Positions 19,411-27,673 of a stretch of DNA of 64,000 nucleotides are shown one piece after another. Position numbers and translations under genes: made by a program. The number at the start of each line of letters is the position of its first letter. Position 1 is the first letter of the stretch. Below the pieces are notes generated by a model. The model was not told where the DNA came from. It did no database searches and saw only the letters and a list, made by a program, of their open reading frames with translations. Origin of the DNA: Solitalea canadensis DSM 3403 (GTDB lineage: Bacteria; Bacteroidota; Bacteroidia; Sphingobacteriales; Sphingobacteriaceae); NCBI RefSeq assembly GCF_000242635.2, contig NC_017770.1, positions 5,034,669 to 5,098,668 on the forward strand, given 5' to 3'.

Positions 19411-20334
19411 CTAGTTAGCGTCTGTAGGAATAGGAGCCTCAATATCTAAAACCACTCTCCAAAATCCTGAGTTTTCTTTACGCCAAATTCGTACATAATT
19501 TACATTTTGGGTTACCTTTTTCCCTTTTACAGTAGTGGTGGTACTTCCTGTTCCTGTTGTATAACCCAGATCTCTTGAAGGGGCAGAATAGACTTTATCT
19601 GTTTTATAGGAAAACTCAACTTGCTGTTTATTCAGAAACTCGATGGATGTACTTTTACCTAGAATTGGCCAGTTATTATTGCGTAATAATCTAACCTGGT
19701 TACTAAGAAATTCTTTATAACTGTTTTCAACTTTACCTCCATTTAACGCTGTACAATATAGCTCATCAGTCGCTTTTAAAATTTCCATGGAATGTTTTTG
19801 CTGTTCTTCAGCTATAAAATCGAGGGTGGCTCGTTTCATTCCAAAGGTCATTGGGTTATTATACTCAAATTGAGGTGCAAAGCCAGGTTTATCATGCGAT
19901 ATGCCGAGGTCAACCATTAACTCCCATTTCTTCTTTGGTTTAATCCAAATGGAAACGTATTGTCCATAATTAACAACCGTTTCGCCATTGTTATCGCTTT
20001 TATATTCAAATGGTCCTGTGGTATATCCTAGGGTCTGATCGTTTGATACATCGGCGTAAACAGGCTCCCAAGTAAGAACTCCTGGTATTCCTCCTATCGA
20101 TTTAAAATAATTCACACCATTAACCGGTTGCGGTCTGAATACAACCCCATCTGGATACAATACAGATAAGAATGCATCTTTTATACCTTTTTCGGCAGAG
20201 GTCTTCGAAAACTGTTTTTCTCTGTTTACTAATTCTTCAATATAATCAGGAATACTTTGTGCAAAAATGTTTGTGGCAAGAAAAAGTAAAACTGACGTAC
20301 TTATTAAGTATTTTTTGAATTGGGCTACTCTCAT
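19411..20334 (-). CDS. Secreted protein with two NTF2/SnoaL-like repeats
   Basis: About 307 residues from the preferred ATG at 20334, which begins a normal signal peptide (MRVAQFKKYLI... ending FAQS); an upstream ATG at 20382 would add 16 hydrophobic residues and looks less likely. The mature part holds two DUF4440/SnoaL-like domains in tandem: each has LGYTTG followed by a conserved strand pair (YVSIWIKPKKKWELMVDLG and YVRIWRKENSGFWRVVLDIE). Such domains bind small molecules or act as enzymes, but no catalytic residues are evident. Divergent from the gene at 20452. Confidence 0.75.
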   Translation of the reverse strand: MRVAQFKKYLISTSVLLFLATNIFAQSIPDYIEELVNREKQFSKTSAEKGIKDAFLSVLYPDGVVFRPQPVNGVNYFKSIGGIPGVLTWEPVYADVSNDQTLGYTTGPFEYKSDNNGETVVNYGQYVSIWIKPKKKWELMVDLGISHDKPGFAPQFEYNNPMTFGMKRATLDFIAEEQQKHSMEILKATDELYCTALNGGKVENSYKEFLSNQVRLLRNNNWPILGKSTSIEFLNKQQVEFSYKTDKVYSAPSRDLGYTTGTGSTTTTVKGKKVTQNVNYVRIWRKENSGFWRVVLDIEAPIPTDAN

Positions 20335-20451
20335 GAATAGAAGCATAAAATAATTAAGAGTGATAAAAATAACTGCTGGCACTATATAATTCAGTAAAAA
20401 TTAATAAATTTCTGTATAAATCTATTCCTTTAGCTATAAACATACCACATT

Positions 20452-21126
20452 ATGAAAAGAACGCTCTTATTTGGTTTTTTTATATCACTGATAAATTTTA
20501 CTCAGGCGCAAGATCTTGATGCTTATAAATTAAGCGGCGGTTTAATGGTTAACGACAAAAAATACGTTACTTATGATAAGCTCCCTTTTTTTAAAGAATC
20601 GTTTTTAAAGGGCAAAATTGTCACAGATAAAGGCAAAGTGATTAGCCCGGTTAATTTACGTTTCGATATGTATGCTAATGAACTACAGTTTATAAAAGAC
20701 AAACGAATTTATCTCGTTAGTGAACCGGTTAATGAGTTTGTTCTGTATCAAGAATCTGATTCGTTAAATTCCACTTTTATATTCAGGCGCTATAAATTGG
20801 ATGTTGGAGGGAAGGAAGTTCCGGCTTTTTGTGAAGTATTGTATGATGGGGAAACGAAACTACTGAAGTATGTGAAGCGAAGCGAAACTGAAAAAGTAAA
20901 CATGACGAGCGCTACTACCGTGAAAACCTTTATTGATTACGAAGTTGCCTATTTACAAAAAGGAAAAGACGGGAAACCGATTAAATTAGATAAAAACGGC
21001 AAAAACCTGTTGCCTTTACTTTCTGATAAAGCACAACAGGTTAATGAATATGTAAAAACTAATAGAATCAAACTGAATAATGAGGAGCAATTGGTTTCAC
21101 TCCTTAAATATTATGACAGTCTTTAA
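20452..21126 (+). CDS. Secreted protein of unknown function
   Basis: 224 residues with a clear signal peptide (MKRTLLFGFFISLINFTQAQ). The mature protein is rich in beta-strand patterns and charged residues, with a repeated Lys/Gly/Asp segment KGKDGKPIKLDKNGKN near residue 170. I do not recognise a family. It is divergent from the NTF2-like gene and its stop codon directly abuts the convergent cysS stop. Confidence 0.7.
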   Translation: MKRTLLFGFFISLINFTQAQDLDAYKLSGGLMVNDKKYVTYDKLPFFKESFLKGKIVTDKGKVISPVNLRFDMYANELQFIKDKRIYLVSEPVNEFVLYQESDSLNSTFIFRRYKLDVGGKEVPAFCEVLYDGETKLLKYVKRSETEKVNMTSATTVKTFIDYEVAYLQKGKDGKPIKLDKNGKNLLPLLSDKAQQVNEYVKTNRIKLNNEEQLVSLLKYYDSL

Positions 21127-22587
21127 TTAAAGGGCACTCCATGTAGTGCCATCTTTGCTGTCTTTTAGCTGATAGCCGATTTCAAGCAATTTGTTTCTTA
21201 TAGTATCTGAAGTAGCATAATCTTTATTTGCTTTAGCATTATTACGCATATCAATTAACAGATCAAGTACTTTTCCTACGTTATTGCTTCCATGTTCTTC
21301 TTTTTGTAATCCAAAGATGTCGAATAAGAAATCATTGAACAATTGTGTAAGCGTTTCAAGATCTTCTGCAGTAATTGTTTCAGAACCTGCTTTAACCGAG
21401 TTTATAATACGTACACCTTCGAATAATTCTGCAATGGCAATCGGTGTATTGAAATCGTCGCTCATGGCATTATAACAACGTGTTTTCAATGCGTTGATAT
21501 CGGAAGTCGAACTGTCAGAAGAGTTAAGATCCTTCAAAAGCTCGTAAGCAGAAATCATGCGTTTAAACCCTTTTTCAGATGCATCCAAAGCCTCGTTAGA
21601 AAAGTCTAATGTGCTACGGTAATGCGCCTGTAACATAAAGAAACGAACAACTGTAGGGCTATAGCCTTTTTGCAACAATGGGTGATTTCCTGTAAACAAT
21701 TCATGAGGCAGGAAACTGTTGCCTAATGATTTTGACATTTTTTGTCCATTCACTGTCAGCATATTGGTGTGAATCCAATAATTAGCCGGCGACTTTCCGC
21801 AAAAGGCGATATTCTGCGCGATCTCATTTGTATGATGGGTCGGAATTAAATCCATTCCACCACCATGTATGTCAAAATGTGCACCTAAGTACTTATTGCT
21901 CATTGCCGAACATTCGAGATGCCATCCTGGGAATCCCCAGCCCCAAGGCGAAGGCCACTGCATTAAGTGAACGGGCTTAGCTTTGATCCAAAGCGCAAAA
22001 TCTAATGGGCCTTTTTTCTCTTCTTGTCCACCCAAATCACGGGTATTATTTAACAACTCTTCAATATTACGGCCGCTTAATACGCCATAATTCTGTTCCT
22101 TGTTATATTTTTCAACGTCAAAGTAAACGCTTCCATTTACTTCGTAAGCAGCTCCGTTTTCAAGCAAAGTGCGAGTCATTTCAATCTGCTCAATGATATG
22201 GCCCGTTGCTGTCGGCTCAATACTCGGTGGCAATGCATTGAAGACTTCCATGACTTTTCTGAAATCAACAGTGTATTTTTGCACGATTTCCATTGGTTCC
22301 AGCTGAGCCAGCTTCGCTTTTTTAGCGATTTTATCTTCCCCAAAATCCTGGTCACTTTCAAGGTGCCCTGCGTCAGTAATGTTGCGGACATATCTTACTT
22401 TGTAACCTAGATGAGAAAGATATCTGAAAACAATGTCGAATGATATAAATGTGCGACAGTTGCCCAAATGTACATCACTATAAACGGTTGGACCGCAAAC
22501 ATACATTCCCACTAATGGGCTGTTGATTGGTTTAAACTCTTCTTTACTTCTGCTTAGCGTATTGTAAATAAAAATGGGTTGCTGCAT
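21127..22587 (-). CDS. cysS: Cysteinyl-tRNA synthetase
   Basis: 486 residues, typical length. Class I signatures are present: HLGN (in [13 protein letters not shown]) and KMSKS (in [10 protein letters not shown]). The zinc-binding Cys/His set (CGPTVYS, HLECSAM, HTNE) that selects cysteine is complete. The C-terminal DALR-type helical domain is included. A -7 element lies 34 bases upstream of the start codon. Confidence 0.96.
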   Translation of the reverse strand: MQQPIFIYNTLSRSKEEFKPINSPLVGMYVCGPTVYSDVHLGNCRTFISFDIVFRYLSHLGYKVRYVRNITDAGHLESDQDFGEDKIAKKAKLAQLEPMEIVQKYTVDFRKVMEVFNALPPSIEPTATGHIIEQIEMTRTLLENGAAYEVNGSVYFDVEKYNKEQNYGVLSGRNIEELLNNTRDLGGQEEKKGPLDFALWIKAKPVHLMQWPSPWGWGFPGWHLECSAMSNKYLGAHFDIHGGGMDLIPTHHTNEIAQNIAFCGKSPANYWIHTNMLTVNGQKMSKSLGNSFLPHELFTGNHPLLQKGYSPTVVRFFMLQAHYRSTLDFSNEALDASEKGFKRMISAYELLKDLNSSDSSTSDINALKTRCYNAMSDDFNTPIAIAELFEGVRIINSVKAGSETITAEDLETLTQLFNDFLFDIFGLQKEEHGSNNVGKVLDLLIDMRNNAKANKDYATSDTIRNKLLEIGYQLKDSKDGTTWSAL

Positions 22588-22620
22588 TGCTTATCTCTTT
22601 ACTCTTGGTTGAAAACGGCA

Positions 22621-22628
22621 CAAAATTA
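22621..22628 (-). promoter_or_regulatory. Predicted -7 promoter element of cysS
   Basis: On the minus strand the sequence reads TAATTTTG, matching TAnnTTTG, 33 bases before the cysS ATG. Confidence 0.5.
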
Positions 22629-22694
22629 ACAATCTTTATACCAATATTGTGTTTTTGATAGTTAGAATTTGAGTGCGTTGATGTTAATTAAGAT

Positions 22695-23807
22695 TTACTC
22701 TTTTAAAATTATATCACTTCTAACCGGAAAATGGTCGGAAAGTTTTTGAGGGATGATTTTATAGGTCTGAGCTTCGAAGCTATTATCGTACAAAATAAAG
22801 TCAATCTGGAAATTTGGAAACGCTCCTCCATATGTTTTTCCGAAACCGACACCTTTTTGGCAAAAAGAATTATTCATTCCTTTTGAAACCGTTTGAAAGG
22901 CGTAAGAAACCGGCGTATCATTGAAATCTCCACATAATAAAACCGGATATGGACTGCTTTTTACGGCTTCCGAAACTAGTTTTGCTTGAATACTTCGTTT
23001 TTCGAAGGCTCTTTTCAGCATTCGGGCAATCCGGCGGGTAAGTACTCTGTCTGTTGATAAGGAATCCCGAACCTTTTGATAATATTCATAATCCTGCTGT
23101 TGGAAACTGATAGATTGCAAATGGATATTAAAAACCCTAACTATATTTCCTTTAATATTTAAATCAGCATAAACACACGTATTATCGGTTTTATCACTTG
23201 AAAACGGAATTTCTTTACCGGCTTCTATCGGGTATTTAGAGAAAATGGCAAGTCCGGTTGATTCATACTCATCGCCGATAATCTTTTTTACGTAATAATA
23301 TTTTGTATCTAAAATGGATAAAATACTATCCTTGATATTGAATTTACCCCTTTTTCGTGAATAAAACTCCTGTACACAAAGTATATCAGGCTGTTCTTCT
23401 TTTATAAGCTCTAATATCTGATGTTTGGTTGAATCATCATTACTGCGTTTGTTCATCGGCCTGAAATAATGAGTATTATAACTCATTACTCTTATGGCGT
23501 TGTCTGGTTTATGGTCCAGATTATAGGGCATATTTAATCCAAAACTGTTCCGATGAATGGAGAAGCCAATTGCAATAACAAAGAGGGAGATCCAAGCAGG
23601 GCGTCGCCAAATAATTAGCCAAAAGAAAAAGAATAAAATATTCAGTAACAGAATAAAAGGGTAGGCCAAGCCGAAAAAGGCAATAGGCCAAAAATAAATA
23701 GGATCTATATAGGGAGCTAAGTAGCAAATCACCAAAAAAGCAGCGGTGACGAGATTAGCAGTAAATATAAATCTGTGAATTAAACTGCGCTTTTTATGAT
23801 GCTTCAT
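22695..23807 (-). CDS. Membrane-anchored endonuclease/exonuclease/phosphatase family protein
   Basis: 370 residues. Three N-terminal hydrophobic helices (about residues 11-32, 35-65 and 68-88) precede an EEP domain (about 100-370) with VMSYNTHYF, the catalytic QEFYSRK, GDFND and the final SDHFPV motifs. The domain faces the periplasm or cytoplasm depending on topology; substrate unknown (nucleic acid or phospholipid headgroup). The ATG overlaps the TGA of the upstream rhomboid gene (ATGA), indicating coupled translation in the mutL-rhomboid-rhomboid-EEP cluster. Confidence 0.88.
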   Translation of the reverse strand: MKHHKKRSLIHRFIFTANLVTAAFLVICYLAPYIDPIYFWPIAFFGLAYPFILLLNILFFFFWLIIWRRPAWISLFVIAIGFSIHRNSFGLNMPYNLDHKPDNAIRVMSYNTHYFRPMNKRSNDDSTKHQILELIKEEQPDILCVQEFYSRKRGKFNIKDSILSILDTKYYYVKKIIGDEYESTGLAIFSKYPIEAGKEIPFSSDKTDNTCVYADLNIKGNIVRVFNIHLQSISFQQQDYEYYQKVRDSLSTDRVLTRRIARMLKRAFEKRSIQAKLVSEAVKSSPYPVLLCGDFNDTPVSYAFQTVSKGMNNSFCQKGVGFGKTYGGAFPNFQIDFILYDNSFEAQTYKIIPQKLSDHFPVRSDIILKE

Positions 23808-24697
23808 TCCTTTTCCTGGCTGGCTTTAAACAAAATCTCTTTCTCTTCTTTGGTTAGTCCTTCGTAACCAGTCTTGGAGATTTTGTCTAAAATCCGGTCA
23901 ATGATTTCTTGTTTACTTGGTTGCTTTCTAACATTTTTACGTTCGTTTTCCGTGTTCTTATAAGCAACTTTCATTTTTGATTTTCTCTTAAAAAGGCTTG
24001 ATATCTTTTTTCCGAGAGTTGAAAAAGGAGAGCTAATATCATTTCCTGCCCGTAACTGTTTGACATAGCAAAAACCTAAAATGGCGCCGCCCAAATGTGC
24101 AATATGTCCACCAGCATTATCACCGGTAATATTTATTAAATCAAGTAATACAAAGAATAATACAATGTATTTGATTTTGACCAGCCCAAATATGAACAGC
24201 ATGAACTGATAGTTAGGTAATAGGGTTGCAGTAGCCACTGCAATAGCCAGAACACCTGCAGATGCTCCTAATGTGCGTGGGAGTAATGCATTGTTTTCAA
24301 ACGCAGGAAATATATTGAACATCAGGATGAACAACGCGCCTCCGGTTAATCCTCCTAAAATATAGATCCATGCAAATTTTTTGCCCCCAATATATTCTTC
24401 TAATAACTGGCCAAACCAGTACAAGCCAAGCATGTTAAAAAGCAAATGGAAGAATCCTTCATGTAAAAACATGTAGGTGAACAAACTCCATGGCTGCTTA
24501 ATTAATGCATCAAGAGAAGCGGGTACTGCTAAATAGGAAACAATTTTTGTGGATAAAGTTGGCTCCATTTTGAACAGAAGTTCAAAAACAGCGATAAGCT
24601 TTATTGCAAAAAACACAAAAACGTTTATGGCGATAAACTGATGAAGTTTTCGTTGCGGACGGAAGAGTACTTGTTTTAATTCTTCTACTAAACTCAT
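23804..24697 (-). CDS. Rhomboid family intramembrane serine protease
   Basis: 297 residues from the ATG at 24697 (a TTG two codons earlier overlaps the preceding stop). Six membrane helices contain the catalytic dyad Ser146 in LGASAG and His201 in HIAHLGG, plus the HLLFNMLGLYWFG helix. After the membrane part comes a basic cytoplasmic tail ending in a conserved helix pair (DRILDKISKTGYEGLTKEEK), a feature of Bacteroidota rhomboids. It sits directly after a second rhomboid and overlaps the EEP gene. Confidence 0.9.
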   Translation of the reverse strand: MSLVEELKQVLFRPQRKLHQFIAINVFVFFAIKLIAVFELLFKMEPTLSTKIVSYLAVPASLDALIKQPWSLFTYMFLHEGFFHLLFNMLGLYWFGQLLEEYIGGKKFAWIYILGGLTGGALFILMFNIFPAFENNALLPRTLGASAGVLAIAVATATLLPNYQFMLFIFGLVKIKYIVLFFVLLDLINITGDNAGGHIAHLGGAILGFCYVKQLRAGNDISSPFSTLGKKISSLFKRKSKMKVAYKNTENERKNVRKQPSKQEIIDRILDKISKTGYEGLTKEEKEILFKASQEKE

Positions 24698-24699
24698 GA

Positions 24700-25410
24700 T
24701 CAATAATATGAACCTGGCTTACGAATTTTCCAAACTTTTAATAAAATAAAACCAAATAGCATGCCGCCTAAATGCGCATAGTGAGCTACGTTGTCACCTG
24801 GGCGATTAGCGATGCCCATCCATAGCTCAATTGCACCATAAATGATTACAAAGTACTTAGCTTTTATCGGAAAGAAAAAATATACATACAATAATGATTC
24901 GGGAAATAACAACCCAAATGCGAGTAGTAAACCAAACACTGCACCTGACGCCCCTATCGTAGGAGTGCTGTAAATATCCTGAATTTTTGCCATAACTACC
25001 GGGTTTGTTATATCCGTTTCTTGCGAATAAGGAATAAATGTGCCCGTTAGTTGATAAACCTGATAAGCACTTAATGACAACTGTAATATCATGGCACCAA
25101 TTGCTGTAATCATATAATATGAAAAGAACCGTTTAGAACCTAAATAGTTTTCTATTACACTTCCAAACATGAACACCGCAAACATATTAAAGAATATATG
25201 GCCAAAATCATATTGCAAAAAAGCGTAAGTTATTAATTGCCATATTCTGAATAAAGGTGAATCAAAGTAAAAAGCTGCTCCATATCGAATAATAAAGTCA
25301 TGTAAAATAGGATTAACACGCATGGCTATAAAAAACAGCACATTTATTATTAATATGTTCTTAACCACTGGCGGTAGCATCGCAAAAGGCGACGGTCTGT
25401 ACTCTGTCAT
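24700..25410 (-). CDS. Rhomboid family intramembrane serine protease (second copy)
   Basis: 236 residues, six helices, catalytic Ser155 in IGASGA and His213 in HYAHLGG; the helix HIFFNMFAVFMFG matches the rhomboid HxxxN region. It lacks the cytoplasmic tail of its neighbour, so the pair has diverged rather than being a recent duplication. It lies 89 bases after mutL on the same strand and its stop codon is next to the start of the following rhomboid. Confidence 0.9.
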   Translation of the reverse strand: MTEYRPSPFAMLPPVVKNILIINVLFFIAMRVNPILHDFIIRYGAAFYFDSPLFRIWQLITYAFLQYDFGHIFFNMFAVFMFGSVIENYLGSKRFFSYYMITAIGAMILQLSLSAYQVYQLTGTFIPYSQETDITNPVVMAKIQDIYSTPTIGASGAVFGLLLAFGLLFPESLLYVYFFFPIKAKYFVIIYGAIELWMGIANRPGDNVAHYAHLGGMLFGFILLKVWKIRKPGSYY

Positions 25411-25499
25411 ATAAATTGTTAAAACTGCGTTTAAAAGTCTACCGCAGAAGTTAGTTACTCATTAAATAGTTCAAAAAAACGTTTATCGATCAGTTAAAA

Positions 25500-27359
25500 T
25501 CAGGATGAGAATCTTTTCAGTAATTCATCCAAACCAATAGTAATAAAAGTTGGCTTGCCTGCTACAGAAACTTTTGGCATCTGGCAGGCAAAGAGCTCAT
25601 CGATCAGCAAAGTCATTTCTTCTTTTGTTAGTGGTGTGCCTGCTTTTAAAGAAGCGTTTTTGGCTAATGATCTAGCTAAATTATCTCGTTTATCTAATTT
25701 AAGAATTGTTGCATTCTGCTTAAAGTTTTCGAGCAGGTTTTCTAATAATAATGCTTCATTTCCACCTGCAACGTCTGATGGAACCCCATCTACTACCACT
25801 GAATTTCGGCCAAATTCCCTTATATCAAATCCTAACGCTTTGATTTCATCCATCATTTCTTTTAATAGCTCAAAATCTGCAGGTGATAGTTCTAAATTCT
25901 GCGGAAATAAACTCTGTTGGCTATTCGCTTTATGTGTATCCAGTGAATTTAAATAACGTTCATATAAAACCCTTTCGTGCGCAGCTTGCTGATCTATTAC
26001 AATAAAACCTGATTTGATAGGTGATATAATATACCTGTTATGTATCTGAAACGATTGATTTTCGTTGATCTTATATTTAGGAGATTCTGTCTCTTGCTCC
26101 GGTAGGTTGAATAAGGGGTGAGTATGAACTTCTTTTTTCCCTTCATCTTCCCGTACAATTTTATACAGCTGTTCCCAATTTCCCATGTTAAGTGAAGGTG
26201 ATGATGTTTGTCGGAATGAAGACCCTCCTGAACGAATATTATCTTGTTCAAACGGGTTAAAGTCAGGGTTTACTGTAATCGTAGGCAGTTTTATATTGGC
26301 AGTTGAAGGAACAAAGTCGCGAAGTGCTGTACTACTTGGCGCTGCATCAAAATCAATGGCCGGACTAATATTGTATTGTCCTAACGATCGTTTAACGGCC
26401 GAACGGATAATCGCATAGATAACTTTTTCATTATCAAATTTAATCTCAGTTTTTGTTGGATGAACATTAATATCGATATGTATAGGATCGATGTTAATGA
26501 ACAATACATAAAACGGGTAGGAGTCGTTAGGGAGTAACTCTTCATAAGCCGTAGCGACTGCATGATTCAAATAAGCATCTTTTATAAAACGATTATTTAC
26601 AAAGAAAAACTGTTCTCCACGTGTTTTTTTGGCATTCTCTGGTTTTCCGATAAATCCTTTTATGCTGATTATATCGGTTTGTTCTTCCATTGGAACCAGG
26701 CGTTCATTATAACTGTTTCCAAAAATATGAACAATGCGTTGCTTTAAAGTTCCTTTGGGTAAGTGAAAAACCTCTTGTCCATCATGATGCAAACTAAAGA
26801 AAACAGATGGATGAGCTAATGCAACGCGCTGAAATTCATCAATAATATGACGCATTTCAACAGGATTGCTTTTCAGAAAGTTGCGACGTGCCGGAATATT
26901 GAAAAACAAGTTTTTGGCAGCGAATGAAGTTCCAGCACTGCAGCTGCATGCTTCTTGCGATTTAACCTCCGATCCTTCAATAATTAGTTGCGTGCCGATC
27001 TCATCTTCGTGCCGACGGGTTTTCAATTCAACCTGCGCAACAGCTGCAATAGAAGCCAGTGCTTCTCCACGAAAACCCATAGTTCTGATGGCGAACAGGT
27101 CTTCAGCTTTACGAATTTTAGATGTGGCATGTCGCTCAAAAGACATACGGCTGTCTGTTGCACTCATACCACAGCCATCATCAATTACTTGAATTAAACT
27201 TTTGCCAGCATCTTTAATGATTAATTTAATAGCGCTTGCTCCTGCATCAATGGAGTTTTCAATCAACTCTTTTACCGCTGAAGCCGGGCGCTGCACTACT
27301 TCCCCCGCTGCAATTTGGTTGGCTACTGAATCTGGTAATAGTTGTATGATATCTGACAT
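25500..27359 (-). CDS. mutL: DNA mismatch repair protein MutL
   Basis: 619 residues. The N-terminal GHKL ATPase is intact: ELIENSIDAGA, DDGCGM and TMGFRGEALASIAAV. After a linker (about 335-425) the C-terminal dimerisation domain begins. The endonuclease motif DQHA(x)2E(x)4E reads DQQAAHERVLYE (residues 456-467), with His replaced by Gln, and the C-terminal metal-binding CPHGRP-like motif is only VAGKPT, so endonuclease activity is doubtful. First gene of a cluster with two rhomboids and an EEP protein. Confidence 0.96.
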   Translation of the reverse strand: MSDIIQLLPDSVANQIAAGEVVQRPASAVKELIENSIDAGASAIKLIIKDAGKSLIQVIDDGCGMSATDSRMSFERHATSKIRKAEDLFAIRTMGFRGEALASIAAVAQVELKTRRHEDEIGTQLIIEGSEVKSQEACSCSAGTSFAAKNLFFNIPARRNFLKSNPVEMRHIIDEFQRVALAHPSVFFSLHHDGQEVFHLPKGTLKQRIVHIFGNSYNERLVPMEEQTDIISIKGFIGKPENAKKTRGEQFFFVNNRFIKDAYLNHAVATAYEELLPNDSYPFYVLFINIDPIHIDINVHPTKTEIKFDNEKVIYAIIRSAVKRSLGQYNISPAIDFDAAPSSTALRDFVPSTANIKLPTITVNPDFNPFEQDNIRSGGSSFRQTSSPSLNMGNWEQLYKIVREDEGKKEVHTHPLFNLPEQETESPKYKINENQSFQIHNRYIISPIKSGFIVIDQQAAHERVLYERYLNSLDTHKANSQQSLFPQNLELSPADFELLKEMMDEIKALGFDIREFGRNSVVVDGVPSDVAGGNEALLLENLLENFKQNATILKLDKRDNLARSLAKNASLKAGTPLTKEEMTLLIDELFACQMPKVSVAGKPTFITIGLDELLKRFSS

Positions 27360-27673
27360 GCGCTTGTTTTATTTTTGTGTCGGAAGCTGGTATGTATTGC
27401 TAATATAGATGATCAGGTATCCGGATTGTTAATTAACAAATTGATACTTCAAGAGTTTTAATGCCCCCTTTTTGATACCTGCCACTAATATCTTGGTACT
27501 AAGAGCTAACTCTTCAACAAAATACTTAGTTTTGTCGGTGCGACGATTGATTAGCGTTGCAGGACTTTTTTACTTTGTTTATTATCAAAATATTAACAAA
27601 AAGACCGGCAACTGTTATGGTTTTTGTAAAAATATAAATTTCACTGCTAACAAATAAATATTCCGTAAAAACA
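27360..27673. other. Intergenic region between divergent mutL and GH3-fusion genes
   Basis: 314 bases, AT-rich, without a convincing ORF. A plus-strand TAGTTTTG at 27527-27534 fits the -7 consensus and could start the downstream gene with a leader of about 140 bases. I find no clear mutL promoter or repeat. Confidence 0.4.
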
